From Gammaproteobacteria bacterium (GTDB lineage Bacteria; Pseudomonadota; Gammaproteobacteria; Pseudomonadales; Azotimanducaceae), in NCBI GenBank assembly GCA_026708185.1, contig JAPOVK010000050.1, forward strand, positions 62,001 through 126,000: a stretch of 64,000 bases of DNA. Reading direction: 5' to 3'. The notes beneath the pieces were generated by a model, which saw nothing but the letters and a program-made list of their open reading frames with translations, had not been told where the DNA came from and searched no databases. Shown piece after piece: positions 25,475 through 32,619 of this stretch. Both the position numbers and the translations under genes were made by a program. The first letter of the stretch is position 1; the number at the start of each line of letters is the position of its first letter.

Positions 25475-26842
25475 TTACGGCTCTTTCTCGAAGTACTCGC
25501 GCGTCACCTGGAACACCATCGGCGCAAGCAGTAGCAGCCCCACGAGGTTGGGGATCGCCATCAACCCGTTCAGCGTATCCGACAGGTTCCAGACGAAGTC
25601 CACCTTCACGTTGGCGAAGGCCAGTGCCGCGACCACCCACAGCCCGCGGTAGATCCACAAGCTCTTCTCATGAAACAGGTACTGCCAGCAGCGCTCGCCG
25701 TAATACGACCAGCCTAGGATGGTGGTGAATGCGAAGACCACCAGCGCCACCGTCACGATGTACTGGCCGCCGAGGAGGGTGCTCTCGAAACCCGTCGACG
25801 TCAGTACGGCGCCGGTCAGGCCACCGCCGTCCGCGCCGGTCATCGTCCAGGCGCCGGACGTGAGGATCACAAGCGCGGTCATCGTGCACACCACGAGGGT
25901 GTCGATGAACGTCCCCAGCATGGCGATGATCCCTTGCCGGACGGGACTGTTGGTCTGCGCGGCAGCGTGCGCGATGGCCGCCGAACCCAGTCCTGACTCG
26001 TTCGAGAAGACGCCGCGCGCGACGCCGAAGCGGATGGCCGCGGCGACGGCTGCACCGGCGAAACCGCCTGTTGCCGCGGCCGGCGTGAATGCGTGCGTGA
26101 AGATGAGCCCGAAGGCGGCGGGGACGTCGACGATGTTGATCAGGATGATGACGAGAGCCGCCCCGAAGTAGAGCACCACCATCGCCGGCACCAGCTTGCC
26201 AGCAACCTCGCCGATCCGCCGGATGCCGCCGATGACGACGACGCCCACCAGGATCGCGACCACGAGTCCGGTGACCCAGGTCGGCACGGAGAAACTGGCG
26301 CCGAGGGCGGCGGCCATGGAATTCACCTGCACGGCGTTGCCGATCCCGAACGCCGCGACCGCGCCGAAGACGGCGAAAGCGAGGCCGAGCCACTTGCCGA
26401 GTTCCGGCGCGAAAGCGCCGACGCCGTTGCGCAGGTAGTACATCGGCCCCCCGACGTACTTGCCCGACTTGTCGACTTCGCGATACTGCACGGCGCACAC
26501 CGCTTCGGCGTACTTGGTCGCCATGCCGAACAGGGCGATCAGCCACATGTAGAAGATGGCGCCGGGCCCACCGAGGGCGATCGCCGTCGCGACACCCGCG
26601 ATGTTCCCGGTGCCGACGGTTGCCGACAGGGCGGTCATCAGCGCGTTGAACGGCCGGACCTCGCCGTCGCCGCCCGGGGCCGAGCGGTCGAACAGGAGCC
26701 GGAACCCGTAGACGAGCTTGCGCCAGGGCATGAACACGAGCCCGAGCGTCAAAAGAACGCCGGTGAATCCCAGCATGCCGAGCATGGGCGGACCCCACGC
26801 GAAGGCGTTGACGCTGTCGATGAACGAGTTCAGTTGGTCCAT
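25475..26842 (-). CDS. Sodium:alanine/glycine symporter (AGCS family)
   Basis: 455 aa with about 11 hydrophobic segments. The AGCS signature is present: LSATVGTGNIAGVATAIALGGPGAIFYMW (~75-103), then GMATKYAEAVCAVQYREVDKSGKYVGGPMYYL. Later blocks FSNESGLGSAAIAHAAA and TILGWSYYGERCWQYLF also match. It imports alanine and/or glycine with Na+ (family knowledge). It is followed on the same strand, after a gap, by the orphan HicB. Upstream, the VOC gene ends only 16 bp away, so the two may be co-transcribed. Confidence 0.92.
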   Translation of the reverse strand: MDQLNSFIDSVNAFAWGPPMLGMLGFTGVLLTLGLVFMPWRKLVYGFRLLFDRSAPGGDGEVRPFNALMTALSATVGTGNIAGVATAIALGGPGAIFYMWLIALFGMATKYAEAVCAVQYREVDKSGKYVGGPMYYLRNGVGAFAPELGKWLGLAFAVFGAVAAFGIGNAVQVNSMAAALGASFSVPTWVTGLVVAILVGVVVIGGIRRIGEVAGKLVPAMVVLYFGAALVIILINIVDVPAAFGLIFTHAFTPAAATGGFAGAAVAAAIRFGVARGVFSNESGLGSAAIAHAAAQTNSPVRQGIIAMLGTFIDTLVVCTMTALVILTSGAWTMTGADGGGLTGAVLTSTGFESTLLGGQYIVTVALVVFAFTTILGWSYYGERCWQYLFHEKSLWIYRGLWVVAALAFANVKVDFVWNLSDTLNGLMAIPNLVGLLLLAPMVFQVTREYFEKEP

Positions 26843-26858
26843 GGGGCCCGTCGCCCAC

Positions 26859-27218
26859 TCACCCGCGGGTGAGTACTTCCATCAGGTGGCCGTCGATGTC
26901 GCGCCAGTAGAAGCCCCGGCCGCCTTGTCGCGTGTTGATCTCGCCGTTGTCCGGCGAGAACGGGCCGGACCCGTAGGTGACGCCGTTCGCCTTGATGCGC
27001 GTGAAGATGCCGTCGAACTCGTCGTCGGTCACCTTGAACGCGTAGTGGTGGCTCTTGAAGTCGGCGGCGTTGTCGAAGTCCATGGTCAAGGCGTCGTTGA
27101 CAGCCACGGGTGCGAAGTGACCCATTGGACCGTCGTAGGTCAAGCCCATGATTTCGGCGAAGAAGCGCGCCGCCGCTTCCTTGTCGCGGCTCGGGACGAT
27201 GGTGTGGTTGAGTTCCAT
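26859..27218 (-). CDS. VOC-family (glyoxalase/bleomycin-resistance-like) protein
   Basis: 119 aa, start at MELNHTIVPSRDKEAAARFFAEIMGL (27218) with GGAGG upstream; the longer track start is not supported. The two beta-alpha-beta-beta-beta modules of the vicinal oxygen chelate fold are visible: HTIVPSRDKEAAARFFAEIMGL, HHYAFKVTDDEFDGIFTRIK and GFYWRDIDGHLMEVLTR. His near the N-terminus and Glu in HLMEVLT are plausible metal ligands. Substrate unknown. It is co-directional with the symporter. Confidence 0.85.
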   Translation of the reverse strand: MELNHTIVPSRDKEAAARFFAEIMGLTYDGPMGHFAPVAVNDALTMDFDNAADFKSHHYAFKVTDDEFDGIFTRIKANGVTYGSGPFSPDNGEINTRQGGRGFYWRDIDGHLMEVLTRG

Positions 27219-27279
27219 GTTCGCCTCCGGTGTGTGTTGACCACACCATACGTCCCGGCGGTCGCGTGTGCCAGTTCGC

Positions 27280-29499
27280 CTAGCCGGTGAGCGCCTTGAC
27301 CCGTTCCATCTGTTCCGCAAGTGCGTTCAGCACGGCCGCCAGGACCGTCACGCCGGGCGCGACCTGGTCGTAGTTGCGCTGTTCGATGGCCTCCCGAACC
27401 CACGGCAGCGTCTTGGCGCCGTAGCCCGTATACCGTCCGGGGGAGTAGATCTGGTGCCGGAACCATGGTCGCCCCGGCAGGCCGTCCTCGCGCAGCAGGA
27501 GGCGCTCCGCCGTGTAGAGCAGCGTGTTGATCTCATCGAGCGTGGCCGGGTCCAGGTCCGGCGACAGCGTGGTTCCGTTCAACGCGGTGTCGAGCCTTGC
27601 CAACGCGTTGTGGATGGGTGCGAGGTTGAAGTGCGGCACCTCCTCACGTAGCGGCGGTGGCCGGAGCGCCTTGGTGGGGTCCAAGGCCGCAGCGAACTCG
27701 CCCGATTCGATGAGACCGTTGACGCGTGCCGTCTCCGCGCGCTGCTTGTCGGCAAGCTCCTCGACTTCCTTGACGTAGCCCTTGATGGTCGATGCGAGAT
27801 CCTTGAAGTCGAAGGGAAGGAGTGGCGCGTTCGCCATGCGAAGCGTGGCACGGCCGGTCGTCTTCGCCAGCACGACGCCGTAGACGTGGCCGGGGTCGAC
27901 GAAGCGTTCGTAGTGTTCGACGGTGTCGTAGAGGGTGTGATAGCTGCCGCTCTCGGCTTCGCCGCCCGCCGAGATGTTTGCCGACGAGATGCCGAGGTGC
28001 TGGAAGAAGGCGCTGTAGTCGGAGCCGGAACCGAGCGCGCCCAAGGCCAGGTCCCGCTCGGCCAGATCCTTGCGGGACTTCTCGTCGCCGGTGGCGCGGA
28101 TCCTCGCTCGATTGCGGTCGGCGAGGCTCAAGCCGGTCTGCGGGTCGACCACGTCGCGCTGCACTTCGGCCCAGAACTTCGTCAGGGCTTGGCTGCCGCC
28201 AAGACGAACGAAACCGCGTCCGTTGCCGTCGGTGTTGGTGTACAGGACGGCCTTCTCCGTGAGTTCGTCCCGGTGCTCCTCCGCCCATTCGGTGGATCCC
28301 ATCAACCCTTGCTCCTCGGCACCCCAGGCGGCAAACACCAAAGTGCGGCCGGGACGTCCCGGGAGTTGGGCGATCGCCTTGGCTTCGGCGAGAACGGTGA
28401 CGAGCCCGGCGATCGGGTCGCGGGCACCGTGATTCCAGGCGTCATGGTGGTTGCCGCGCAGCACCCACTGGTCAGGCCAGCGTGCACCATCGAGACGCGC
28501 GACGACGTTCATGGCGGTCACCATGCGCCAGTCGAACTTCACGGTGAGACGTACGGCGGCCGGCCCCGGACCTATGCGGTAGGTGATGGGCAGCGCACCA
28601 CGCCATTCGGCCGGTGCGACCGGGCCCTCGATGGCATCGAGAAGCGGCCGAGCGTCGCCGTAGCTGATCGGCAACGTCGGGATCGTGGGCATCGCCGGCG
28701 CTTCGCCCGGCGCGAGCCGCTCGGCACCCTCGACTGCAGCCCATCCCGGGGTGAGGAGGTCGCCGGCGTGCAGCGGCAGATCCATGATGGAACCGCGCTG
28801 CACGCCGCTGTCGTTCTTGTACGGGCCCTCCGGGTAGACCTCGCCCGGGTAGTAGCCGTCGTCGGCGGGGTCCGAGAAGATCAGGCACCCGATTGCGCCG
28901 TGCTCGGCGGCGAGTTTCGGCTTGACGCCCCTGAACACGCGGCCGTAGCGAACGATGACGACTTTGCCCTCGACGTCAACGCCGTAACGTGCCAGCAGTT
29001 CGTAGTCCTCGCGCGTGCCGTAGTTGACGTAGACCAGTTCGCCCGTGACATCGCCGTCCGGCGAGAAAGCGTTGTACGGGGGCAGCACGTCGGGGGACGC
29101 GCTGCTGGCATCCCCGTCGACCGCGCGCTCGGTCAGCGAGGCCGTGAAGGCGTGGGGAGCCGTCATCGTCAGCCTCCGGGTCACCGGAGTAGGCAGCAGA
29201 ACGTCGTAACGGGCCACTTCCACGTCGTAGCCCCACGCCGTGAACCAGCGCCGGAGGGTCTCGACGTTGCGGGCATCGTGGCTGGAGCCGAGGTGGTGGG
29301 GCTCCCGGGCCAGCTCGTGCATCCACGCGGCCAGGTCGTCGGGGTCGAGATGACTGTCGTAGGCAGCTTCCAGGCGATGCTGCGCGGCGGCGCCGGCTTC
29401 GGTGAAACCGAGTATCGGCTGGCTCGCCTGCTGTGCAGTGGCCTGTTGGCCAGCGACCGCTGCGATGGTGAGGGCCAGGGCGACTTTCCTGTTGAGCAT
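27280..29499 (-). CDS. M28-family metallopeptidase, glutamate carboxypeptidase II-like, secreted
   Basis: 739 aa. I start it at MLNRKVALALTIAAVAGQQATAQ (29499), a Sec signal peptide; the 879-aa track ORF adds upstream sequence. A PA domain (VNYGTREDYELLARYGVDVEGKVVIVRYG...) is inserted as in PSMA/GCPII. The co-catalytic zinc site is complete: GNHHDAWNHGARDP (His, Asp), WGAEEQGLMGS (Glu-Glu), TNTDGNGRG (Asp) and SYHTLYDT (His). A C-terminal transferrin-receptor-like dimerisation domain follows. It probably releases amino acids or glutamate from peptides in the periplasm. Confidence 0.93.
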   Translation of the reverse strand: MLNRKVALALTIAAVAGQQATAQQASQPILGFTEAGAAAQHRLEAAYDSHLDPDDLAAWMHELAREPHHLGSSHDARNVETLRRWFTAWGYDVEVARYDVLLPTPVTRRLTMTAPHAFTASLTERAVDGDASSASPDVLPPYNAFSPDGDVTGELVYVNYGTREDYELLARYGVDVEGKVVIVRYGRVFRGVKPKLAAEHGAIGCLIFSDPADDGYYPGEVYPEGPYKNDSGVQRGSIMDLPLHAGDLLTPGWAAVEGAERLAPGEAPAMPTIPTLPISYGDARPLLDAIEGPVAPAEWRGALPITYRIGPGPAAVRLTVKFDWRMVTAMNVVARLDGARWPDQWVLRGNHHDAWNHGARDPIAGLVTVLAEAKAIAQLPGRPGRTLVFAAWGAEEQGLMGSTEWAEEHRDELTEKAVLYTNTDGNGRGFVRLGGSQALTKFWAEVQRDVVDPQTGLSLADRNRARIRATGDEKSRKDLAERDLALGALGSGSDYSAFFQHLGISSANISAGGEAESGSYHTLYDTVEHYERFVDPGHVYGVVLAKTTGRATLRMANAPLLPFDFKDLASTIKGYVKEVEELADKQRAETARVNGLIESGEFAAALDPTKALRPPPLREEVPHFNLAPIHNALARLDTALNGTTLSPDLDPATLDEINTLLYTAERLLLREDGLPGRPWFRHQIYSPGRYTGYGAKTLPWVREAIEQRNYDQVAPGVTVLAAVLNALAEQMERVKALTG

Positions 29500-29672
29500 A
29501 TTGGAGCCCGAGGGGACAGTACCGCGATTGTAAAGGCGACTGGCTTCTCGCCCCGAGCGTAAGCCCTCGACCGCATGGAACGTCCGCATTTGGCGCATCG
29601 GCCGCCTGCGGGAACGAAGCAGGTACGGCCTAGTCTCGCGCAAGGAGCGCGAAGCCGTACGTTTATCTACCA

Positions 29673-29714
29673 AAAAGTCATGACAGGACGGACTTTTGTG
29701 CGCATAAAAGTCCG
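29673..29714. repeat. Inverted-repeat cluster of AAAAGTC motifs
   Basis: AAAAGTC at 29673-29679, then a perfect 9-bp inverted repeat CGGACTTTT (29689-29697) / AAAAGTCCG (29706-29714) with an 8-nt loop. The first AAAAGTC also overlaps a small palindrome GTCATGAC. The cluster lies about 175 bp upstream of the M28 peptidase start. It could be an operator with three half-sites or a stem-loop. No regulator is identified. Confidence 0.5.
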
Positions 29715-29830
29715 ATAGCCCAGGCGCGGCTACCAGGATCGCCGGCGCGATCGAGAACGGCGGTCCGCGCAGCGCCGCCGTCGCGTCGTAACCCTTTGTA
29801 CGAGCACGACAAATATGTCGGCATTTGCGT

Positions 29831-29859
29831 TTGACACGCCGCGAGTCGGCCCCTATAGT
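29831..29859 (+). promoter_or_regulatory. Strong sigma70-type promoter
   Basis: TTGACA (29831-29836), exactly 17 bp, TATAGT (29854-29859), then a GC-rich discriminator CGCGCGCC. It is the best promoter match I found in the window. It drives a ~255-nt unit ending at the terminator at 30089-30121 with no conserved protein gene in it. Confidence 0.75.
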
Positions 29860-29865
29860 CGCGCG

Positions 29866-30121
29866 CCCTTGCTGAAACCGACGGCAGTCGACGGACGAGA
29901 TAGGTGCATCCAGGAACATCCAGACCAGCAGGCTTCATGAGCGGCGTGCGGGCGGCGTCACTGTTGCCACTCGCGCTCTTGGCGCAATGCGGCCACGGGC
30001 CTGCCATAGACGGCGAGGCAAGCATGCGTTGACCCTCTTGGGATCTGACTGGAGGCGATGCGCGAGGCATCCTTCCAGGAACCGGAGAAGCCCTGGTCGG
30101 TTGCCGAACAGGGCTTTTTTT
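29866..30121 (+). ncRNA. Candidate small RNA or small-peptide transcript (unassigned)
   Basis: A short transcription unit: consensus promoter at 29831-29859, a 12-bp stem-loop at 30049-30078 (CTGGAGG-c-GATGC, loop gcgag, GCATC-CTTCCAG), then a rho-independent terminator. A 31-codon reading frame (29937-30032, MSGVRAASLLPLALLAQC...) with AGCAGG upstream lies in the middle, so the product could instead be a small hydrophobic peptide. I compared it by eye with 6S, SRP, tmRNA and RNase P features and found no match. The boundaries are inferred from promoter and terminator. Confidence 0.45.
30089..30121 (+). terminator. Rho-independent terminator
   Basis: AGCCCTG (30089-30095) and CAGGGCT (30109-30115) form a 7-bp stem with a 13-nt loop, followed directly by a run of seven T. 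It ends the candidate small-RNA unit. Confidence 0.85.
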
Positions 30122-30306
30122 GTGGACGGAGGAAAGTGAATCGAGAGGCGGTGACTTGGTCATCGCCTCGACGGCGGGACCACTCGCCAAACAGAGGTTG
30201 GGCGGCGTGCGGCGTTCCATGGTTCGGGTTCATCAAGCCCGTCTGGCGCACTCACGCTACCCATCGCACGGTGTGTACCGAGCGTTTTGTGCGCACCCAA
30301 CCTGGT

Positions 30307-30379
30307 AGGGAATTAGCTCAGAGGTAAGAGCACCAGCCTTGTAAGCTGGGAGTCGCCGGTTCAACTCCGGCATTCCAAC
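30307..30379 (+). tRNA. tRNA-Thr(TGT)-like gene with mispaired acceptor end
   Basis: D arm GCTC-AGAGGTAA-GAGC, anticodon arm CCAGC-CTTGTAA-GCTGG (anticodon TGT, reads ACA) and T arm GCCGG-TTCAACT-CCGGC all pair perfectly. The acceptor stem AGGGAAT / ATTCCAA pairs at only five of seven positions; the outermost two are A-A and G-A. CCA is not encoded. Thr tRNAs usually need G1-C72 and C2-G71, so this gene is atypical. It could be a divergent functional tRNA or a decaying copy. Confidence 0.65.
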
Positions 30380-30757
30380 GGTCGGCTTGACTGGAAATCA
30401 GGCCAACGCGGCCCATAACCGCGCTAGCGGCGGTGACGACCGCTAATCGTCACATAGGGCGTCCGTTCCCGGCGCGGCCAACCCGGCGGCGAGGGATTCC
30501 GCAAAGCGGGATTCTCGAGTCCCGGCGAGTTCGCGCAGCAACGGCTCAGCCGGTCGATGGCGACGGCGCGACTTTTCGTGCCGAGGCGCCTGGCGATCCG
30601 GCGCATCGTCCGCTCGGTCGGCGGCGAGACCGGCTCCGAACGGAGTCGCATCGCCGCCGAAAGGGCGCGCGCTGCGTCCGATCGTCCGGCACCGTCGATC
30701 CGCTGACGACGTTGTGGGAACGGACGCGTTCATTCGGAAAGCAGAAGAGGAGAACGT
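30380..30757. other. Intergenic region, no supported gene
   Basis: About 380 bp between the tRNA and the slipin gene. It holds a small inverted repeat TAGCGG...CCGCTA near 30425-30443 and, at its end, the GAGGAG ribosome-binding site of the slipin gene. The reading frames in it look like high-GC noise and none has a recognisable domain. Confidence 0.6.
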
Positions 30758-30760
30758 GTG

Positions 30761-31927
30761 ATGTTGTATTTCCGGAAGTTCATCGTGCGCAAGCACGAGC
30801 GCGGACTCCTGTTCAAGGACGCCGACTTTGTCCGCTTCCTGGAACCGGGGACCTACCGCTTCAACACGTTGCGCAAGCGCTACGACGTGCAGTGCTTCGA
30901 CGTGACGGAACCGGCGTTCACGCACCCGCTGGCCGACTACCTTGTCGACGCACAGCGCGAGGATGTCGAGCGCCTGTTCACGGTCGTCGTCACTGGCGAC
31001 AGCGAGGTCGCGGTCGTGTACTGGAACGAGCGGATCGCCGAGGTCGTCCGGCCGGCGGAGCGCAAGCTCTACTGGAATGGACCGGTGGCGATCCGCGTGG
31101 AACGGTTCGATCTCGAACAAGGGCTCGCCATCGACGCCAAGCTCGCCAAGCGATTGCTGGCCGAACCGGGACTGGCGGCGGGTCCGGAGGGCCTCGCCGG
31201 GCTCCGCGCGGTCGGGCGCCGCGCCGTCTACGCCGAGGAGATTCCCCACGGCCACGTGGGCCTGCTCTACGTCGACGGCGAACTGACCGAATCGCTTGCC
31301 GCCGGACTGCATGCCTTTTGGACCTACGGTCCGAGCGTGCGCGTGGACGTGGTCGACCTGCGCGTGAAGACGCTGGAGGTCCAGGGCCAGGAGATCCTGA
31401 CCCGCGACAAGGTGAGCCTGCGCATCAACCTGGCCGCGACTTACCGGTTCACCGACGCGCAACGGGCGATGAGCGCCGCGAAGGATCCGCTGGACCACCT
31501 CTACAAAGAGATGCAGTTCGGCCTGCGGGCGGCTGTCGGAACGCGCACGCTCGATGCGTTGCTCGAGGACAAGTCGGCCATCGACCGCGTCGTCGCCGAA
31601 CGCGTCGGGCCGCCGTTCGCCGAGATCGGCATCGCCGTGGACAGCGTCGGCGTCAAGGACATCATCCTGCCGGGCGACATGAAGGACCTGCTCGGCAAGG
31701 TGGTGGAGGCGGAAAAGGTGGCGCAAGCGAACGTGATCCGGCGTCGCGAGGAAACCAACGCCACGCGTTCGCTCCTCAACACGGCCAAGGTCATGGAGAG
31801 CAACGCAGTCGCACTGCGTCTCAAGGAGTTGGAGACGTTGGAGAAGGTCACGGAGAAGGTCGGCAACCTGTCGGTCTACGGTGGCCTCGACGGCGTGCTC
31901 AACGAACTGGTTCGCCTGAAGCAATGA
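30761..31927 (+). CDS. Slipin/SPFH (band 7) domain protein
   Basis: 388 aa. GAGGAG lies 8 nt upstream of the ATG at 30761, which I prefer over the GTG at 30758. The SPFH core is in the second half: EIPHGHVGLLYVDGELTESLAAGLHAFW, VDVVDLRVKTLEVQGQEILTRDKVSLRINLAATYRF, then VGPPFAEIGIAVDSVGVKDIILPGDMKDLLGKVVEAEKVAQANVIRRREE, a classic stomatin/slipin run. The first ~150 residues repeat a weaker band-7-like half. The usual N-terminal membrane hairpin is replaced by a short hydrophobic start. Members scaffold membrane microdomains. There is no NfeD partner next to it. Confidence 0.88.
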   Translation: MLYFRKFIVRKHERGLLFKDADFVRFLEPGTYRFNTLRKRYDVQCFDVTEPAFTHPLADYLVDAQREDVERLFTVVVTGDSEVAVVYWNERIAEVVRPAERKLYWNGPVAIRVERFDLEQGLAIDAKLAKRLLAEPGLAAGPEGLAGLRAVGRRAVYAEEIPHGHVGLLYVDGELTESLAAGLHAFWTYGPSVRVDVVDLRVKTLEVQGQEILTRDKVSLRINLAATYRFTDAQRAMSAAKDPLDHLYKEMQFGLRAAVGTRTLDALLEDKSAIDRVVAERVGPPFAEIGIAVDSVGVKDIILPGDMKDLLGKVVEAEKVAQANVIRRREETNATRSLLNTAKVMESNAVALRLKELETLEKVTEKVGNLSVYGGLDGVLNELVRLKQ

Positions 31928-32022
31928 CGGCCGCGGCCGACGGCGGGCGGTAATCCGCCCGCCGCTCCGGCTGGCTTGGCCGGACGTCCATGCTGTTCGA
32001 AGCGATGTCGGCTCGTGCGGCG

Positions 32023-32028
32023 TACAAT
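32023..32028 (+). promoter_or_regulatory. Putative -10 element of the cupin gene
   Basis: TACAAT followed by CGCGCGC, the same -10 plus GC-rich discriminator pattern as at 29854 and 39650. No good -35 is visible at the right distance. Confidence 0.35.
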
Positions 32029-32059
32029 CGCGCGCTCCATGCACGGCAGGGCGACGCTG

Positions 32060-32428
32060 ATGAAGGTGGTGCGGGTCTACACGGGCGACGACGGCGAGTC
32101 GCATTTCGAAGACGTGGACATCCCCGTCGAAGGGCAGGGGGGCATCGGCAAGCTCTCGAAGCTGATCCGCGGCCCCGGGGTGCTGTTCCGCGAGGTGGAC
32201 GGCGACTACGACCTCGACTTCCACACCGCGCCCAGGCGGCAGTTCGTCGTGAATCTACGGGGCTCGGTCGAAATCACCATCGGCAGCGGCGAGACGCGGC
32301 GGCTGGACTCTGGCGACATCCTGCTCGCCGAGGACACCACCGGCCATGGCCACAAGAGCCGCGCCGTGGATGGCCAGCCCCGTACCTGCTTGTTCGTGCC
32401 CATCGACGCGGACGTGACGTTGCCGTGA
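32060..32428 (+). CDS. Small cupin-domain protein
   Basis: 122 aa, start at MKVVRVYTGDDGESHFEDVDIP (32060); the track start 28 codons upstream is not supported. A single cupin barrel can be traced: DLDFHTAPRRQFVVNLRGSVEITIGSGETRRLDSGDILLAEDTTGHGHKSRAV, containing the two motif regions with His, Gln and His as possible metal ligands. Small cupins of this kind bind or modify small acids or sugars; the substrate is unknown. It lies alone between the slipin and TonB-receptor genes. Confidence 0.82.
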   Translation: MKVVRVYTGDDGESHFEDVDIPVEGQGGIGKLSKLIRGPGVLFREVDGDYDLDFHTAPRRQFVVNLRGSVEITIGSGETRRLDSGDILLAEDTTGHGHKSRAVDGQPRTCLFVPIDADVTLP

Positions 32429-32529
32429 CGCTGCGCGGACAGTCCGCTCATCGAGGCAACATCATCTCTGCGTGTGAGAAAAATGGGGTAACTCCAAATC
32501 GCCCTGACACCTACTGCCCGTTGAGTTCG

Positions 32530-32558
32530 TTGACGCTCTGAACGCCATTTGCTAAGAC
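32530..32558 (+). promoter_or_regulatory. Promoter of the TonB-dependent receptor
   Basis: TTGACG (32530-32535), 17 bp, TAAGAC (32553-32558) with an extended TG motif just before the -10 (TGC). It is about 60 bp upstream of the receptor ATG. Confidence 0.5.
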
Positions 32559-32619
32559 CGATGCTTGAGAACCTGCGGCAGGTCCGTTGCTGCGGGAGTA
32601 CGGTCTTCAGGAGGAGAAG

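Noticed and set aside
29937-30032. 31-codon frame as a lipoprotein
   Set aside because: The would-be lipobox is LAQC, and Gln at -1 is not accepted by lipoprotein processing. Kept only as a possible micropeptide within the candidate RNA.
29866-30121. Known RNA families (6S, SRP, tmRNA, RNase P)
   Set aside because: None of their conserved core motifs could be found by eye.
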